A DNA stretch of 64,000 nucleotides from Pseudomonas luteola NBRC 103146 (GTDB taxonomy: Bacteria > Pseudomonadota > Gammaproteobacteria > Pseudomonadales > Pseudomonadaceae). A program made the position numbers and the translations under genes. The notes below the pieces were generated by a model. That model saw nothing but the letters and a program-made list of their open reading frames with translations. It ran no database searches and had not been told where the DNA came from. The stretch covers positions 423,815 through 487,814 of the forward strand of contig NZ_BDAE01000002.1 of the NCBI RefSeq assembly GCF_002091675.1, read 5' to 3'. Below are positions 63,574-64,000 of this stretch, piece by piece (the stretch's first letter is position 1; each line of letters starts with the position of its first letter).

Positions 63574-63975
63574 ATGCGGCATCCCCTAAAGCTGTTAGCA
63601 GGCATTCTGGCGTTTCACGCTAGCTTTATCTGTGCCCAGACCATTAATAGCCCGGGCGCTGCAGGCGGCTCTCCTTCAGTCTTGATGATTACGCGAGGGG
63701 ATACAGCCACTACATCTGCCTGTGATGTCGGCATTTACCTTAAGAATGAGCTGGCTGCCCGTTTGATGGCAGGCGAAAGCGTATCCTTTAACCTGCCGCC
63801 GGGCGAAACCACTGTTACGCTGCGTTCGCTGGGTGCTGGCTATTGCTCTGCTCCAATGGCTTCTATAAAGAGTCAGTCATTGTTGCTTGCACCCGGAGAG
63901 ATAAAGCAATACCGCGTCGTCCAAAGTGAGCAGGGCTACTTCCTGGCGCCTGTCGATCTCTATCAAGATCGATAA
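63574..63975 (+). CDS. Secreted protein of unknown function
   Basis: A 133-residue protein with a signal peptide (MRHPLKLLAGILAFHASFICA, with a cut after about residue 21). The mature domain has the pattern of small beta proteins, with LMITRGDTATTSACDVGIYLKN, ELAARLMAGESVSFNLPPGETTVTL and SLLLAPGEIKQYRV. A DUF2846-like or bacterial Ig-like fold of a cell-envelope protein is possible. Two Cys residues, in SACDV and GYCSAP, may form a disulfide. AGGAG lies 8 bases before the ATG. Function unknown. Confidence 0.65.
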   Translation: MRHPLKLLAGILAFHASFICAQTINSPGAAGGSPSVLMITRGDTATTSACDVGIYLKNELAARLMAGESVSFNLPPGETTVTLRSLGAGYCSAPMASIKSQSLLLAPGEIKQYRVVQSEQGYFLAPVDLYQDR

Positions 63976-64000
63976 AGGTTGATTACAGATATATTTCAAA

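Overview
The window is an ordinary chromosomal stretch of a Gram-negative, moderately GC-rich proteobacterium. There are outer-membrane proteins (an EstA-type autotransporter, a Tsx/OmpK-type channel), lipoproteins, a PAAR spike tip and a ubiquinol oxidase subunit. Several proteins read like their Pseudomonas counterparts: the haem-less ferritin-type Bfr, the PA4872-type oxaloacetate decarboxylase, the PA0148-type adenine deaminase, the PA4780-type RIO kinase and OsmE. The fructose bisphosphatase looks more beta-proteobacterial. I would place the organism among the Gammaproteobacteria near Pseudomonadales/Oceanospirillales, without naming a genus. I see no rRNA, tRNA, CRISPR array, prophage or insertion sequence.

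Layout. 0-14.5 kb: envelope and housekeeping genes (partial secreted SGNH esterase, Mut7-C RNase, OsmE, lipase, amidase, PAAR, YegD-type Hsp70, CPBP protease, RlmI, PfpI, HDOD protein, MutM, EstA). 14.6-20.4 kb: glycogen breakdown (glgP, glgX) followed by fbp. 20.5-26.7 kb: small secreted proteins, an O-methyltransferase, an acyltransferase, a diguanylate cyclase and a MATE pump. 26.8-33.8 kb: a pyroglutamate (5-oxoproline) utilisation locus, with Pcp and a DUF969/DUF979 transporter on one strand, LysR and PxpABC on the other, and a DUF1989 protein beside it. 33.9-36.7 kb: RIO kinase, ferritin and Ada. 36.9-40.3 kb: a three-gene operon with two related periplasmic binding proteins flanking a membrane diguanylate cyclase whose frame is broken at a run of eight T. 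42.2-48.1 kb: an orphan cyoB and a copper regulon (copA-cueR, cytochrome b561, copZ) with two matching CueR boxes. 48.1-50.3 kb: a TtgR/AcrR-type repressor, its probable operator and a Bcr/CflA pump. 50.3-64 kb: a large GGDEF-EAL protein, a quinone reductase/monooxygenase pair with its LysR, hisN, a deaminase, chaA, amtB, yigZ, a decayed TetR regulator, an OmpK-type channel and a secreted protein.

The most notable points come from reading between the annotated genes. An identical 21-bp element holding an 18-bp dyad lies at about the same distance upstream of the yegD-like and ompK-like genes, 56 kb apart. The TetR-family gene next to ompK is a pseudogene with an amber codon and two compensating indels. 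The PAAR start codon sits at the foot of a perfect 10-11 bp hairpin. Two small proteins (46 and 56 aa) have good ribosome-binding sites. All three GGDEF proteins keep an intact active site and an RxxD inhibition site.
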